Below are positions 1 to 13,484 of a stretch of DNA of 64,000 nt, one piece after another. Within the stretch, counting starts at the first letter, position 1; the number at the start of each line of letters is the position of its first letter. The DNA is taken from positions 20,001 through 84,000 of the forward strand of contig JAQFVV010007266.1 in assembly GCA_028023455.1 (NCBI GenBank), in the 5' to 3' direction. The notes under the pieces were generated by a model. It was not told where the DNA came from, searched no databases, and worked only from the letters and a program-made list of their open reading frames with translations. The position numbers and the translations under genes are program-made. This DNA comes from Epiperipatus broadwayi. Its lineage: Eukaryota; Onychophora; Udeonychophora; Euonychophora; Peripatidae.

Positions 1-1984
1 TAGATGTTAAGGAGTCAAACTATCAAGATACTATGTTTTGAATGCTAACAACTTCTTTGTATTTATGCATGATTCAAAAATTAGTTAGTATTTGAATTAT
101 AAGATAACTATAATTTTTAACATTTTAGTAGAAAAATGAAAAAAAAAATGTATACATAATAAAAGCAAAGTTGACTTGATAGCCACATAGTATTTTTTAT
201 TTTATTTTATTTATCAAAGATATTTAACTATAAATATCTTGTTAAATAAAAACTCATTTCTATGATTTTCAATTTTTAGTGATTCAGCATAATAAAAGTA
301 GCATTGTCTGATGAGCTTATGTACATCAAACACTCTGAAATTGATTGATTATTTTTAAATTGTAAAATAAAGAATACATTCAAATTTGAGTCAAGTAATA
401 TATTTAGAATGTAGAAGGAAGATAAATATTTAAAAAATCATTATTTTCAAAGTACACATTTTATCATCTCCTGCCAAAGAAAGTTAGCTACTGATATAGC
501 AAAAGCAACTTAAGAAAAGTTTAAAAGGTACACATGTTACTTTTTCAAAAAAAAAGAAAAGCAATTATAAAAGCATCAAACTCAGCATCCTTTTATTATT
601 AAAGAGTTAAACACTTCTGATTGTAAATATCAAAAAAATATTAAACATTATGGTAATTTTAGTTTAGTTCAGATAAATAATATGCCTTCAGATGGGGATG
701 TTTTCTACAGTAAGGAAATTAGATAATATAATTCTTAGAAAAAGCTATTTTGTTATTTTCAGTAATAAAAAATACACTAAACAGTTAAATTAGTTATTGA
801 AGTTTTTGAATAATAAAGAAACTAAAATGTAAGTTAATGAAAAAGCTATTTGTAAAAAAAAAAGTTCCCTCATCTAAAATAAATTTTTTCCCTATATATT
901 TTCCACTCTAATCAACGAACATCTGCTATTTACTTACTAAATTATAATATATCTTATTTAAATTAATTTTAAAAATTGGAGCTTTTTTCCAACAGTTTTT
1001 AGTAAATATATAAAAAGTCATGTATAATCTGATATTTTCTTTCAATGTTACTGTAGTATGCTATTTATTTATTCTTAATTTTTCCTTTCAATTTTCTAGT
1101 TTTTATTTTATTTTTTTATTTTAAATTGTATAGTTTTATACTCCAAGACATAGTCATGGCAAGATGATATCTAATCATAATCCAAGTAAAAGTTGTGCGC
1201 GCGTGTGTATATATATACAAAAGAAAGTCTATAATAAATTAATAAGGCATTACACTTAAATTTTAATATATAATAAATATTGTTTGACCCTAAATTTTTT
1301 TCGTTGTTCATCATGGTTTCTTAAAAACTGTTTTGTATAATCAACAATTTTTCGTATAAATTTACGTTTTTATTTTATTTATTAAATTTTATTTCAAAAT
1401 AAACTAATAAAATATTGAAACAAGTCAATATTTTTGTAAACGATCTTTGATGCCTAGATTATTAAATTTTGATTTACCTTAGGTGTGCAAATATTTATAT
1501 TAAAAAGTCATTTATTTTTAAAGATATATGTCTTTATAGAATTCCTAGCAATCCATCTGGTCTTTTTTAAAATAAAAATAAAAAATTGCAATAAATCAAT
1601 ATTTTAAATTTAAAAAAAATCACTGATAAATATTCTCTAAAAAATGGCTTCTATGTGAACTACAGAATATATATATATATATAAACAAAATGTGTAAAAA
1701 TAAGTATGGTATTGCATTACTGTATTATGATTGAGTAATAACATAGCATCATTGTTGAAGCAGTCTGACATTGCTTATTAATCTTAATATAATTTATTCT
1801 AACCTTTCATATAAAAGTTCTATTATAAATTTAAATGGTACTTTACATTATTAAAATAAAATTACAACTACAATATAGACAGAAAAAAGAATTTTGATAG
1901 CAAAATCAATTCTAATTTACATTAATTCCATAACATGTTTTAGTGGCACATTCTATTTGTGTGAGAGCATAAAATTATATATAT
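1..1984. other. AT-rich non-coding stretch
   Basis: No open frame, RNA gene or element was recognised. The sequence is AT-rich with homopolymer runs and short AT-dinucleotide tracts (about 1208-1218 and 1668-1682). A short CG/GT purine-pyrimidine alternation lies near 1196-1210. Nothing indicates a gene. Confidence 0.6.
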
Positions 1985-2004
1985 ACACGACGCTCTTCCG
2001 ATCT
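1985..2004 (+). other. Illumina adapter sequence in the assembly (artefact)
   Basis: The 20 bases ACACGACGCTCTTCCGATCT exactly match the 3' end of the Illumina TruSeq universal adapter. Its GC content and lack of relation to the AT-rich surroundings make chance identity very unlikely. It marks untrimmed read sequence carried into the assembly, so the join here may not be contiguous in the real genome. The adapter identity is established knowledge; the suspicion of a false join is inference. Confidence 0.95.
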
Positions 2005-2400
2005 ATTTTCCAAACAGATGGATTTAGAAATCACTAGAATAAATTTATATCAAATGTTAGACGTTTCATGTAAGTGAATGGTGAACAAATAAATATAAAT
2101 GTCAGTGTTCAAATTAGGATTTTTACATTGATAAAATTTGTTTTTATCAGTTTGTAAACTTAAGTACAAACCAATTCAGGCAACAACTCATAAGTTTTGT
2201 TCCAAATAGTCACTTATTTCTTTAAGCATTCTCATACGTCAATTGTCTACCATTCTGCCTTTAATTCATTACAGTGATTTTTTTAAGTCTGTAAGTTCAA
2301 ATCATTATTTACATACTATAATGATTAGTCTTCTCCAAGTTTAATAAAAATTATTGCAATCTATAACTTTATTTTTTTTATTGCATTACCAAATCCATAT

Positions 2401-2707
2401 AATATTAAATCATCTATGCTCTTTATGACTATTTTATAATGCTTTTATTACAACCCACTATGACAGTTTTGATTGCTCCAACAATCTTCAGAACTTCTAC
2501 TTATACTTTTAAATTATGCATTTCATCTATGCTTTTTATTACTGTTTTACAATGCTTTTATAGCAACCTACTATAACATTTTATATTTCCAAACCTTGGT
2601 TTCAAAATATAAGTAAAAGTTCTGAAGATTTCTGGGGCAATCAAAACTGTTATAGTGGGTTGTAGCAAAAGCATTATAAAATAAAAGAGCATAGGTGATT
2701 TAATATT
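2401..2707. repeat. Foldback (inverted) repeat, about 110-bp arms
   Basis: The left arm (about 2401-2510) and right arm (about 2600-2707) are imperfect reverse complements, beginning AATATTAAATCATCTATGCT and ending with its diverged complement. The spacer holds a further partial direct copy of the left arm (about 2522-2577). No coding capacity is present. It looks like a small non-autonomous foldback element; no target-site duplication could be fixed because the flanks are AT-rich. Confidence 0.7.
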
Positions 2708-2821
2708 CTATTGTAACTTCTGTGAGAGTTAAGCTGCATGGCTTTTTGTAAATATATATATATATATATTAATTATGTCTTTTAAAATGTTATAAAAATA
2801 TTGTGTAAAATAAATTAAGGT

Positions 2822-3178
<357 letters not shown>

Positions 3179-3179
3179 T

Positions 3180-4778
3180 GTAAAAATTAAAAATTTATTA
3201 AAATTCTTTATTTTATAGGTAGCATTAATTTGCTTCCCAAGAAAAGATTGAATTTTATTTCACAATTTAACTAATAACTTAGGGCAATGATGTATAATAA
3301 AATTAAGTATAAAGTCACTATGTAAATCAGTTGCAAAATGGAAAAAAACTTTAGTTCATCTGCTTGGCTAACAAAAGATGGGGAAAACTTCACTTCTCAA
3401 CTTTAATATGATTAGCCATATTTCAATTTGCTGATTAACACAGACTTTAAACTATATTTAAATTTTTAAATAAAGCCCTAAATTAAATTCTTATATTATA
3501 TATTTCTGGTAGAAACATTTTAATCTTTTAGTTAATTAGAGATATAAAATAATTGATTTATTTAATTAGAGTTATGTAAACTGAGGTCAATTATAGATAT
3601 GTTTGATTTAATTAACTTTTCTTAGAAAGAAAAAAAAATTTTTTTCTAGTTAATGGTACATCCATCACAAGACATCAGCCTTTTTGGTAAAGTCAAGGTC
3701 ACAATATATATATATATATAGTGAAGCAGTCAATGTCTAATCATCATCGAGCTTCATGCTTCACCATCTACACTAATCTCCTGTGGGGCCTGCAATTCAG
3801 ACCTCACCATAAATTTATGCCATTTACCCACACCCTGTATGCATAATGAGTAGAGAAATTAGTAAAATTAATTATATTTAGTAAAGTGAAACAGTAGTTT
3901 GCGTGATGCATATATTCTATTAATATTTATTGCTGAAAATTAGATGTTTTTTATATAATTATAAATATCTTTTTATATGTGGGTATTTAATTAAAGTAGT
4001 GGAATGTAAAAACAAAGAAAAATGGGGAAGATTCAAAATACTGAAATAATCTTTATCTAGATTTGGCTTGTTTTCATTAAGTAAAATTCTTTTGTTAGTT
4101 GTTTTCAAATCTTTAAAAATATATCAAATGGTATTTCGAGACTTATCTGTTTTAAAAATATTTTACTAATTAAATGTTTTTTTTTATTTAATCAAGAGAT
4201 TATAGAGATAGCTGTGGGTAACTGAGATTGCATTCTTGGTGGGATTAAAGAATGTATAAAAATGGCCATAGAACAAAAGAGTTTAGTTGAGTTCAGTGGA
4301 GTTTTTAGTCAGTTGAGTTTAGTTCAGTCGAGTGGAGTTTTTAGTTACTTTTCAAAGTGTTTTAAGACTTTAAAATTTTAAAAAGTCAACAGAAGTTTGG
4401 TGTTATGAACAGTGAGTAGAAAAGAAGCACTTTTCTCTGGGCCTCTCGGAAGACTGTCTACATGATGCCATCAAGTTCCATCCATTTGACCGGCCATACA
4501 AAATAATTGCCAACCTGGCTTCCTGCCACTATCCTTAGGTAACCTGACATAATATAGAGCTGCCTTAATACATAAATTCCTTTTGTAGTTTCTAAAAAGA
4601 TATAGTTAAACCTTTGTATTTTAATTCAGATATTAATTTATAAGTTTCTGCTAATTTTGCTCTTAATTTCTCTCTCTATAATCCCTTAATAGTATTATGT
4701 AATTCTGACTATGTTCTTTTACGCTTAATTTCTGTTATATAGCTTTATGTGGCTCAATTAAATATTTAATTTATTTTG

Positions 4779-4828
<50 letters not shown>

Positions 4829-7800
4829 TTTAATTAATATGCCAATATCATTCAACTTCACGAGTCTAATAAGGGTTTATTTTCTTTGTTTAATGGGGAA
4901 AGAAGCAGGGGCATCAGTCAAATTTATTAGAAAGTTTTATTCATTTATAACAGAAATCGCTCGCTAGGTTGAGTTTATATTTAAATCTGTCATTCACATT
5001 TTTTTTTTATTTAAAATATTTTATTGTGGATGCATATTTTACTTTCTTATTTAAATTTATCTTTAAATTTTCATTTTAAAAGATCAGGAACCTAAATATA
5101 CTTATTTCACCTTTTCTTGTTGTTGCCTGGAGGGCTAATTCTATCAGTTCATATGTATATGGGAATCGAAATTAAATATAAAATTTTGTTAGTTTAATGT
5201 TTTAGTTAAAGAGTTATTTTCTAGTATAATTTTCTGAATGATTCTTTATTTAAATATGTCATTGTGCAGGAGTCAAACCATTTACAGGCTTTCAAATATA
5301 GTATATTAAGTTTATTGTACATGTATAATGCTGCTGGCATACCTTTCCTTTCTCTTATGGTACTTCCACATATATATTTCTCTATTGCTTTAGTTCTCAA
5401 AATCGTTCATAATCAGGGACTCTACTTCCTGTGGAACGTGAGGTTTATGGGGTTTTGATTGTGCTCTGGCCTTCAAACCAAACCTCTCCATCAATACTGT
5501 ATCATCAAAATGGTGGATGTATCACCCTTTATTCAGTATCAAATGTTTTAAAATGATGAAGCATTCAATGTACTATAAGATCCATATTTCTTTTATGACA
5601 TGCTAGCATCATTATTGTTTTAGTTAATGGATTTATGTCTGTTTGACCTTTCGTTAGGTGTTGGAAATAATGACTCATTCCTGAATTGCACCAACATGCT
5701 AATTCATCAGTGTGTTGATTTTAAGACTGCTTTCTTTAAAAATGTTTATCGATTCTCATAGACATAAATCTAATTTGTATTAATGATTGTATCATTTATT
5801 CTCGTAAATGTAGCACATTGTTTGTTTCTTATATGTATTTTCCAAAGACGTCTTTTCCGAACAATGCCAATAAAAGTATATATATAATAATTTTCATAAT
5901 GTAGATAAGTGATTGAGATCATAAATTTTGTCTGTTTATCAAATAAATCATTTACTACTAAACCTATCATGATCTTTTATATTTATTTTAGGCATCCACA
6001 ACATTCTGTTAATACAATGTTATTAAATTGGCATATTAACCCTGCACAAGTTATAATACACTCATAAAACTATATCCGTTAAATAATTAATGTAAAGAGG
6101 ATTTTATAAAAACAAATCCCAAGTTTTGCAAATGTATAATATCACTCTAAGCATGAAACAATTTTGTAATATATATAAATGTGTTTTCTCAATATTTTAT
6201 TAAATATATATTTCATGTAAATCCTGGTTTTGCTGTTGAATTATTATTTTCTAATTAGTATTTAGAATTATTTTCCTTAGCTAATAACTTAGCATTAATA
6301 ATGGGCTACTCTTATCTCGATAATCATCATCAGTCTGATCTTATGCTCTACCGCTTTGATTCTGGGCCCGGAAGTAAAATAATTGTACTGTATCATCAGG
6401 ATTGTTGTTCATTGGGTCAGAAATTCAAAGAATAGGCAAATAGGTTAGAATTCAGGATTGCTCCAGACCTGTGTATCTCGAGCATAATCGGATTTGAGGT
6501 ACTTTTGCTTATGATTTGAATCTTGTTAAATGAGCATACTATTGTGACCGGTACAATATATATATAAGTAAATGATTGATTTGTGGATTTATTTATTTAA
6601 TTAATGCCAAATTCAAGTTTGTGCTTACACTTCTAGAATAATGCAAGTGGCAGTAGCATTTACGATACTCTGAGAGTAGCATGTTCTTTATCAAACTTCT
6701 TTTTATTACTTAACTAACTAGTCCTACAATTACTGCCCCCTTTCTCTATTACATATTTTTTGTTATTAAATTGCATTTTAGCAAACTTTAATAAGGCATT
6801 GTTTAAATATCATTTAATTATTACCAGTTTAATAAAAATTCATTATTTCATTAAGTAAATTTGGTTCTTCTGAGTTTTCAAATAAACCAAGATGAACAGT
6901 TCATATTTTTAACAATCTACAGTTTTGGGGGCTCCATAACATTCTGTGACAGGAGGGTCCTGATTTTTTATCATTATGACAATTTATCAAAAAAAAATGG
7001 CTGACAAAAAGAAATGCTGAATTGAACCAAAGTATGACAATGTTAAGAGCTTCTTGTCACTTTCCATGTTATAATATAAGTAAAAAAAAATTGAATTAAA
7101 ACTTCTTAATAAAATTTATCTGAATTTATTCCTTTTTTTTAATTTAACAATTGATATATTAATTTTATTTTAATTTGACAACTAACACATTCTTCGGTGA
7201 ATTATAGACACTTGAAACTGTATCTTTATCAAAAATATAGGCTCCCGTCTTGGTTTACTTGAAAACGGACACGTACCTGTAAATTTTTATTACACATAAA
7301 AAATGTAATTTAAATTGTCATTTTAACATTAAAGTACTGATAATCTACAATCAAAAAACAGCATTAAAAAGTTTAAAAAGTATATATTTTTTTGCATTAT
7401 TAATTTTATTAAAATAAATCAATAAAGGTGGTAAGACTATAATAAGGAATCCGAGAGGCAATAAATATAATTTTTACTTTATTCGCAATTCAAATGACTT
7501 TATAGTTTGTAATAAGCCGTTTTTATTATATAATGACAATTTTGCTGTTTCAAAACAAAATTTAAAAGATAAAGTTAAAACTAAATGTTGCGTTAACAGT
7601 TGATTTCAATTTAGCTGATCTCTTAGTTGACTGATAATTCACCCAGGTCAATAAGCTACCAGATATAATTGAAATGAAATTACTCATAAAAGATATTATT
7701 TTATTTTAGATAATAAATAAATCTAAAACTTTTAAATTCTTTACACTAATTTAAACCATTTATTTATTCAAAAATTGTTATAATAAATAAATGAGTCTAG

Positions 7801-7838
7801 AAAGATTTAAATGACAACTAGTAGGAAAATAAACTGAT
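3180..7838. other. Non-coding stretch without recognised genes
   Basis: AT-rich sequence with no credible open frame. Two patches of more balanced composition (about 3720-3840 and 6300-6560) show no recognisable protein or RNA family. The frame at 5264-5458 has no known-domain features and no coding signature, and I do not call it. An AT-dinucleotide tract lies at 4782-4824. Confidence 0.5.
4200..4350 (+). promoter_or_regulatory. TATA-like motif followed by short tandem AGTT repeats
   Basis: A TATA-like motif (GTATAAAAATGG, about 4254-4265) is followed 20-80 bp downstream by repeats built from GAGTTTAGTTGAGTTCAGT, with two copies of a GTGGAGTTTTTAGT string. The arrangement resembles the promoter/leader of an LTR or other retroelement, but I found no second LTR, primer-binding site or coding region. 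The promoter reading is a weak inference. Confidence 0.2.
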
Positions 7839-8029
7839 ATTTATATAAGGTGTTGATAAAAAATCAAGTCAGATGACCTAATTTTAATAAAGCTCCTAGT
7901 ATTTTTATTCCCTAGCACCTCACTGATGATGCTAGAGGCAGAAACCGCGGTCTGAGGTTGAGGGTATTTTTGAAGCTTCATAAGAGTTTGTTTTTAACTT
8001 ACTCTATATATAACATTTATATAAGGTGT
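7839..8029 (+). mobile_element. Hammerhead-bearing short retroelement with 15-bp direct repeats
   Basis: The 15-mer ATTTATATAAGGTGT occurs exactly at 7839-7853 and 8015-8029. It encloses 161 bp (7854-8014) that contain a complete hammerhead ribozyme and no coding sequence. Exact 15-bp direct repeats are what target-primed reverse transcription usually leaves, so the enclosed unit reads as a retroposed single copy of a ribozyme-bearing non-coding element, comparable to a retrozyme monomer or SINE. What was seen is the repeats and the ribozyme; retroposition is inference. No B-box or poly-A tail is evident, and the insert ends in an AT-rich stretch. Confidence 0.6.
7917..7958 (+). ncRNA. Type I hammerhead ribozyme, complete core
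   Basis: All conserved elements are present in order. Stem I 5' strand ACCUCA (7917-7922); core CUGAUGA (7923-7929); stem II UGC/GCA with loop UAGAG (7930-7940); GAA (7941-7943); palindromic stem III ACCGCGGU (7944-7951); cleavage base C (7952, a GUC site); stem I 3' strand UGAGGU (7953-7958). The two stem I strands pair perfectly over 6 bp, and an outer CCCU/AGGG helix follows across an internal loop (AGC/UG), as expected for type I ribozymes with loop-loop contacts. No core base is substituted, so self-cleavage between C7952 and U7953 is predicted. The host element lies between 15-bp direct repeats. Confidence 0.88.
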
Positions 8030-8669
8030 ATACGTACGTAAATTGTAATGATATCTTTCACAGAAATCAATTCTCAATCAACTGATAGGGTCTATTGGCT
8101 CTAATATTCGATACCATTCTGAATATATAATGATGCGATCTATCACCATATTTCTTTTTGCACAATACCATCTCCTCTCCCCACAATATTAATCTTTTTT
8201 TAATAATCTCAAAACATACCTACGTTTATCATCCTACATTAGAATTTAATTTAAAAACTGAATTTTTTTTCTTTCGTCTTTTTTAAGATCCTGATTATTG
8301 ATAATATATACTTATATTCTTTAAAAATAAATATTTTTTTTTGATTTTATCAAAATTTATTTTGATATATCAGGTTTTGCTGTTATCAAATGCTTTCTTT
8401 ACTTTCGACATTCTAAAAAATTCTGTGCTTTTTTTTTTTTTTTTACATTTTATGTGATTGTTCTGCCCAAATAATAACCAGATATGGTCCATTTCTTTTT
8501 CATTTTTTAATCATATATTTATTTCATTTATTCCATGCCTTGAGTTTTTCATGATATTTGTTTTATTTCATTCATTTTTATGACACATACTTTTTTTAAA
8601 TCCTGTTTACTATTTTAGAATGTTTTGCTTTTGTCAATTATTTATAGCAAATATATACATATTATAATC
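8030..8669. other. AT-rich non-coding stretch
   Basis: Nothing recognisable; T-rich, with a poly-T run near 8430-8444. Confidence 0.5.
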
Positions 8670-11600
8670 TATAGGAATTTTTGTTATCTATTCTCAATGA
8701 GACTCTTTAATCTACTTCTGTATATATCCATTTTATTTTATTTCAGAAAATATTAAATGGAAGAAAGCATTCAGATATCTTAGACTGACAGGAAATTTCA
8801 ATACTAAATTATATATTTCTTAAAATAAATCTCTATTACCTTTTTCATTTATATATATATATTCTAATGGCTAGTGAACTGTAATCACTCTATTATCTAC
8901 TATGTGGTAATTGTCAACTTTCTCAGGTATTTCTTAATAATCTTCTCATTCAAATTATAATTTTAATACAATCTGTAATATGATAGCATAGACACAATGG
9001 GGTTTTTATTGGGTAAGTATTATATATTCCCATAAAACAATGTAGGTAAAACAATAATAACTATCCTTGGTAAATTTGAAATAGGACTAAATCTCTTTAA
9101 AGTCTATCAGTTTTATTTGTGTCTTTTATAACTTGTACATCTTTTATTGACTTTTATTCTTTTAATAACTTTGACATCTTTTAATAATTTATCAATTTTT
9201 GAATCCTCTAATAACTTTTACATCTTTTACTAACTTTTAAATATTCTAATCAAGGACAAACTTGTTTATTTAACAATGGCAAAAAATTTTTTTTACAAAG
9301 AATAATTATAAAATAACAAATATTATAACAATAAAATATAAAAAGAACAATAATATAAATTTATTATCAAGTAAAGTTCTCAATCTAAGTCCAAACTCTG
9401 ATTACTTTGCTTTACCCCCCCCCCTTCGTCTCTTTTTCATTTTTGAAAAGATAAGAAAGAAAATAAAACTAAAATCAATGTTTCAAATTTATCATGGAGA
9501 CATTTTTACAATAGGTGACATGAACAGTAAGACACATAATTATAGAAAGTGTATCATTTTCAAACCCATGGTTCAACCTTTAATAAGATGTGTGTGTTTG
9601 TTATTGACAAGCAATGGCAATGCTCATGCTTACACTTGATTCCCAGTTCAAGCCATGTTACTAGTATAATTTAACTAACTCCAAAAGTTTTAAATACAAA
9701 CACATTAGAAAATTTTCAGATAAAACATAATATATCGTCAGATGTGAGAAAGCTCACTTGAAACAAGATCCATTCAAAGAAAAGTACATCATCTCATTCA
9801 TTCTAGTTCACATTGTAAGGAAAAGAGTCAAGGACAAAAAAATGATATAAACCCATAGATAAATGGATGTGCAATAATTATAAATAAATTTATTACTGCG
9901 TATTCAGTATAAACATATCAAAACACACAGTAAATCCACATACCCATACCCTTAATTTTATATATTTACCTGTGCCATATTTTACATGCATTTTTATTGA
10001 GTTTAAAATACACTTTTTTATCAACATATAAATCCAACATTTTAAACAATTAAAATAGTTTACTATAATACTCTTAAGTAAATCCTAAGAATACATCACT
10101 ATTAAGATAATACGACCTATGACAAGTATTAGAGAACTACATCCAGAGTCATTATCTATAAAAAATAATATTCTGATAATCTTTGATTTTTTCTTTAAAT
10201 CAGTTTTTTTAATAGTAATTAATTAACTCAATTTGTAGAGATTATTTCTTCTGTGCAAGGAGACTCCAAACTGATAATTCCCTTCATCGAATTTCAAATT
10301 AAATATTTTATTACATCATTTTCAATATATAAATTTATTAGTATGACTTTTAGTAATTACTTCTCATCTACAATACAATTTGATATGTACAAATCCACTT
10401 TGACCAAGCATAAAATAAAGTATTTGTTAAAGTTTTTGTTGTTTTTTTAATGTCAAGCACATTACTAGCTATTTATCTATATTCAAAGTTTTCTGTTTAT
10501 CATCAGCATAGCTGAAAGTCTTTAATGTGTGGTTTTAATTAGGTTATCTATGCTACAATAATTTTACATCTTCAATAATGATATGTAACATTAGCAAGAA
10601 CATTATACTAAATCACAGCCACAGATCGATTTGTATGAAAATTTCATTTATTTTTTTTTTAATTTGAGTTAACTACTTGAAAGGCTTAGAAAACTTTCGA
10701 TATTATTCCATAGACAATATTCAGTGTTTAACTATTCAATTGACTTCGGTTTTATAAATATGAGACAAAATACATTATCACATGAAGTTTGACAATGCTA
10801 ATTCATGGGTAAATTTTCGAAAGCTTCACAATTATGAAAATTGTAAAATTCTTGAATTTTATTCTCTTTTCATAATGAGACATTCTAATTCTATTCAATT
10901 AAATATTTCCTCCAGATATGGCATGGTAGAAAAACCCAGTCAAGTGACAGGTATCTCTTTCCTGGGTAAGTATTTAATCTACTATAAGTCGATAAAACAG
11001 TAAAAAAAAAAAAAAAGGCTATTATAAATTCTGAACCTGCTTAGCTTTTAATAGCACTCAAAGTAAAAGACAATTAAACTTCAACAAATGATTTTTTATA
11101 TATAGACTAAGATAAGATCGTATAGTATTCAAAGTTATTATCATCATTCATAATATTTTGTATTTTTTTTTTAATTTACGCGAAATTATTCCCATTATCG
11201 GCAGCAACAAATTTGAAATTTTCATACTGTCTTATTTTCAAATATAAAAAAAATGTATATTTTCCTTTTAAACAAAGCATATTGAATACAATCAATATTC
11301 TATCTTATACTAAACTATTTGCGATTTATTATCAGCATTTTGGTACATACATCCCACCTTACAAATATTAATCAGACATTCACGCATTTGTATAATTACA
11401 AATTAGATACAAACATTTAAATTAAATGCAAAATTGACTATTTAACTGCTGCAATATAATTGTTATTTGATCTGATGAGATGTATTTTGTGTATAAGTTC
11501 TTTAATGATTAGCCACTGTTAAAATAACTAATTTTTCTTTCTCTTTTTTGCTTTGTTTTTTTAATAGAAAGAGAACTGTAAATGCCCTCAAGTCTCACAT

Positions 11601-11700
11601 GTAGAAGTTGCTAAAACTGACTTAAACAACATCCTAGATTAGTTTTCCCAATGCCCTTCACCAACTAGCATACGAAGATATTCCAGCATCGTGTCACCCA
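8670..11700 (+). repeat. Segmental duplication A, copy 1
   Basis: This stretch aligns collinearly with 16380-20295 in the same orientation. Shared landmarks in order include the CTCTTTAATCTACTTC start, a ladder of CTTTTAATAACTTTTACATC-like repeats, a poly-C run (about 9413-9424), a CAAACCCATGGTTCAAC string (about 9562), TAGAGATTATTTCTTC-like sequence (about 10237), and the end GACTTAAACAACATCCTAG (about 11621). No open frame is conserved between copies, so this is duplicated non-coding DNA or a long decayed repeat. The small frames inside (10253-10450 and 10782-11003) are not preserved in copy 2 and are not called genes. Confidence 0.8.
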
Positions 11701-11869
11701 TTTGATGGCATTGATGCTAATCAAAAACACATACAAATTACGATTTCGGGCTGGGTCTGTGATTGTATATAAATATTGGCTTTAGTTTTGCAATAGGAAA
11801 TTAGAGTAACTAATAGTAAATAATATTACTATTTAAAAAACAAAATTTAGAAATTCACATTACATTTAA

Positions 11870-12990
11870 AAATGATACCCAAATAATTTACATTTTTTGG
11901 ACAATAATTAATCATAAAATGGGTTGTTTTTATTTGAGTGTATATCTATAAAAAGTTACGGTATTTTTTTAATACACAATTATACATTTTTCAATTTACA
12001 CAAAATTTCTACATTCATGTTAAATTTTAAAATGATACCCAATTAATTTGCTTTTTTTTTTTTTTTTTGGACAGTAATTAATCAGAAAGTGAATTTTTTT
12101 GTTAGGGTGTATATATAAAAAGGACCATCATTGAAATAATTTTAAAATGATACCTGACTAATTTGCCTTTTTTTTTTTGGACAGTAATGAATCAGAAAGT
12201 GGATTGTTTTTGTTAGTGTGTAGATATCAAAAGTAATAATATTTAAATACTAAATTTAAAAATGATACCTGAATTTTTTTTTTTTTTTTGGTATTGACAG
12301 TAATTAATCAGAAAGTGGATTTTATTTTCTTTGTGTGTATATATATAAAAAGTTACGGTCTTTTTTAACAGAAAATAATACGCAATTCTACATTATTCAA
12401 TTTACCCACAACATTTAAAAATTCACGCTAAATTTTAAAATGATACCCAACTAATTTGCTTTTTTTTTTTTTTTGGACAGTAATTAATCAGAAAGTGGGT
12501 TTTTTTTGTTAGGGTGTATATATAAAAAGGACCATCATTGAAATAATTTTAAAATGATACCTGACTAATTTGCCTTTTTTTTTTGGACAGTAATGAATCA
12601 GAAAATGGGTACTTTTTGTTAGTGTGTATATATAAAAAGGTACCGTTATTTAAATACTAAATTTAAAAATAATACCCTATTAATTTGTGTGTTTTTTTTT
12701 GGACAGGAATTAATCAGAAAGTGTGTTCTTTTTATTATTGTGTATATATAAAAAGTTGTAATTCAAATACTAAATTTAAAAATCAAACCCAACTAATTTG
12801 CTTTTTTTTTTTTTTTTGGACAGTAATTAATCAGAAACTGAATTGTTTTTGTTAGTATGTAGATATAAAAACTAATCTTATTTAAATATTAAATGTAAAA
12901 ATAATACCCATCTAATTTTCTTTTTTTTTTTTGGACAGTAATTAATGATCAAACACTGTTTTGATTTTGTTTGTGCATATATATAAAAAG
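11870..12990 (+). repeat. Minisatellite with higher-order structure, nine units
   Basis: Nine diverged units share a string near GGACAGTAATTAATCAGAAA, preceded by poly-T and AATGATACCCAACTAATTTG and followed by TGTATATATAAAAAG. The GGACAGTAATTAATC anchors fall at about 11899, 12069, 12178, 12296, 12474, 12583, 12701, 12818 and 12933. Spacings 109, 118, 178 are followed by 109, 118, 117, so a three-unit block of about 405 bp has itself been duplicated. Each unit carries a TATA-like TATATATAAAAAG; whether it has promoter activity cannot be judged. Confidence 0.85.
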
Positions 12991-13289
12991 TAATTCGTCA
13001 TGGACGAATTTTTGTGAAAACGTTACTTTTCGCGTGATCATCGAAATACTACTGTGCTCCACTCTTAAAAGCAATTTTTGAGGATTACACATTCGTAACG
13101 GAACCTTTACAACATTGTTAATAAAGTTACAACATAACAATAGGTTAGAGCACTTGAAAAAAAACCTATGTAATGAAATTTTAAATAATTGTGGCAGGCT
13201 AAAATCCACACACTCTCACATGAAAGTATAGAAAAAATAGACATTCTAGCATTACGATAAAGTTAATAACACAACCAACTACAGCAGCG

Positions 13290-13475
13290 AATAAGGCATT
13301 TGTCTGTGCTTTTAGCATAGAAAAAAGCCAGACCGGCTAGCTAACGGGGGATTCTTTCTGTGTTTTATCATAGAAAGAAGCCTCTTAGGTTGGGTGAGGC
13401 TGCTGCAAGGACTCTTTCTGTGTTCTATCATAGAAATAAGCCTCTTAGGTTGGGTGAGGCTACTAAGAGGTTGGG
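13290..13475 (+). repeat. Short tandem repeat, about 60-bp units
   Basis: Two clear units (from about 13351 and 13410) and one diverged unit (from about 13293) share CTTTCTGTGTT, ATCATAGAAAGAAG and, in the clear units, CCTCTTAGGTTGGGTGAGGC. The first part of each unit can fold into a hairpin (CTTTCT pairing with AGAAAG). No function was recognised. Confidence 0.7.
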
Positions 13476-13484
13476 TGAGACTGC

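Noticed and set aside
308-340. CTGATGA followed by CAAAC near the window start
   Set aside because: No GAA triplet, no stem II and no stem I pairing.
5264-5458. 64-residue open frame after an AG-like acceptor
   Set aside because: No domain, no conserved partner and AT-rich codon use equal to the background.
6300-6560. More complex sequence suggesting a gene or element
   Set aside because: No open frame, repeat partner, RNA motif or known family could be supported.
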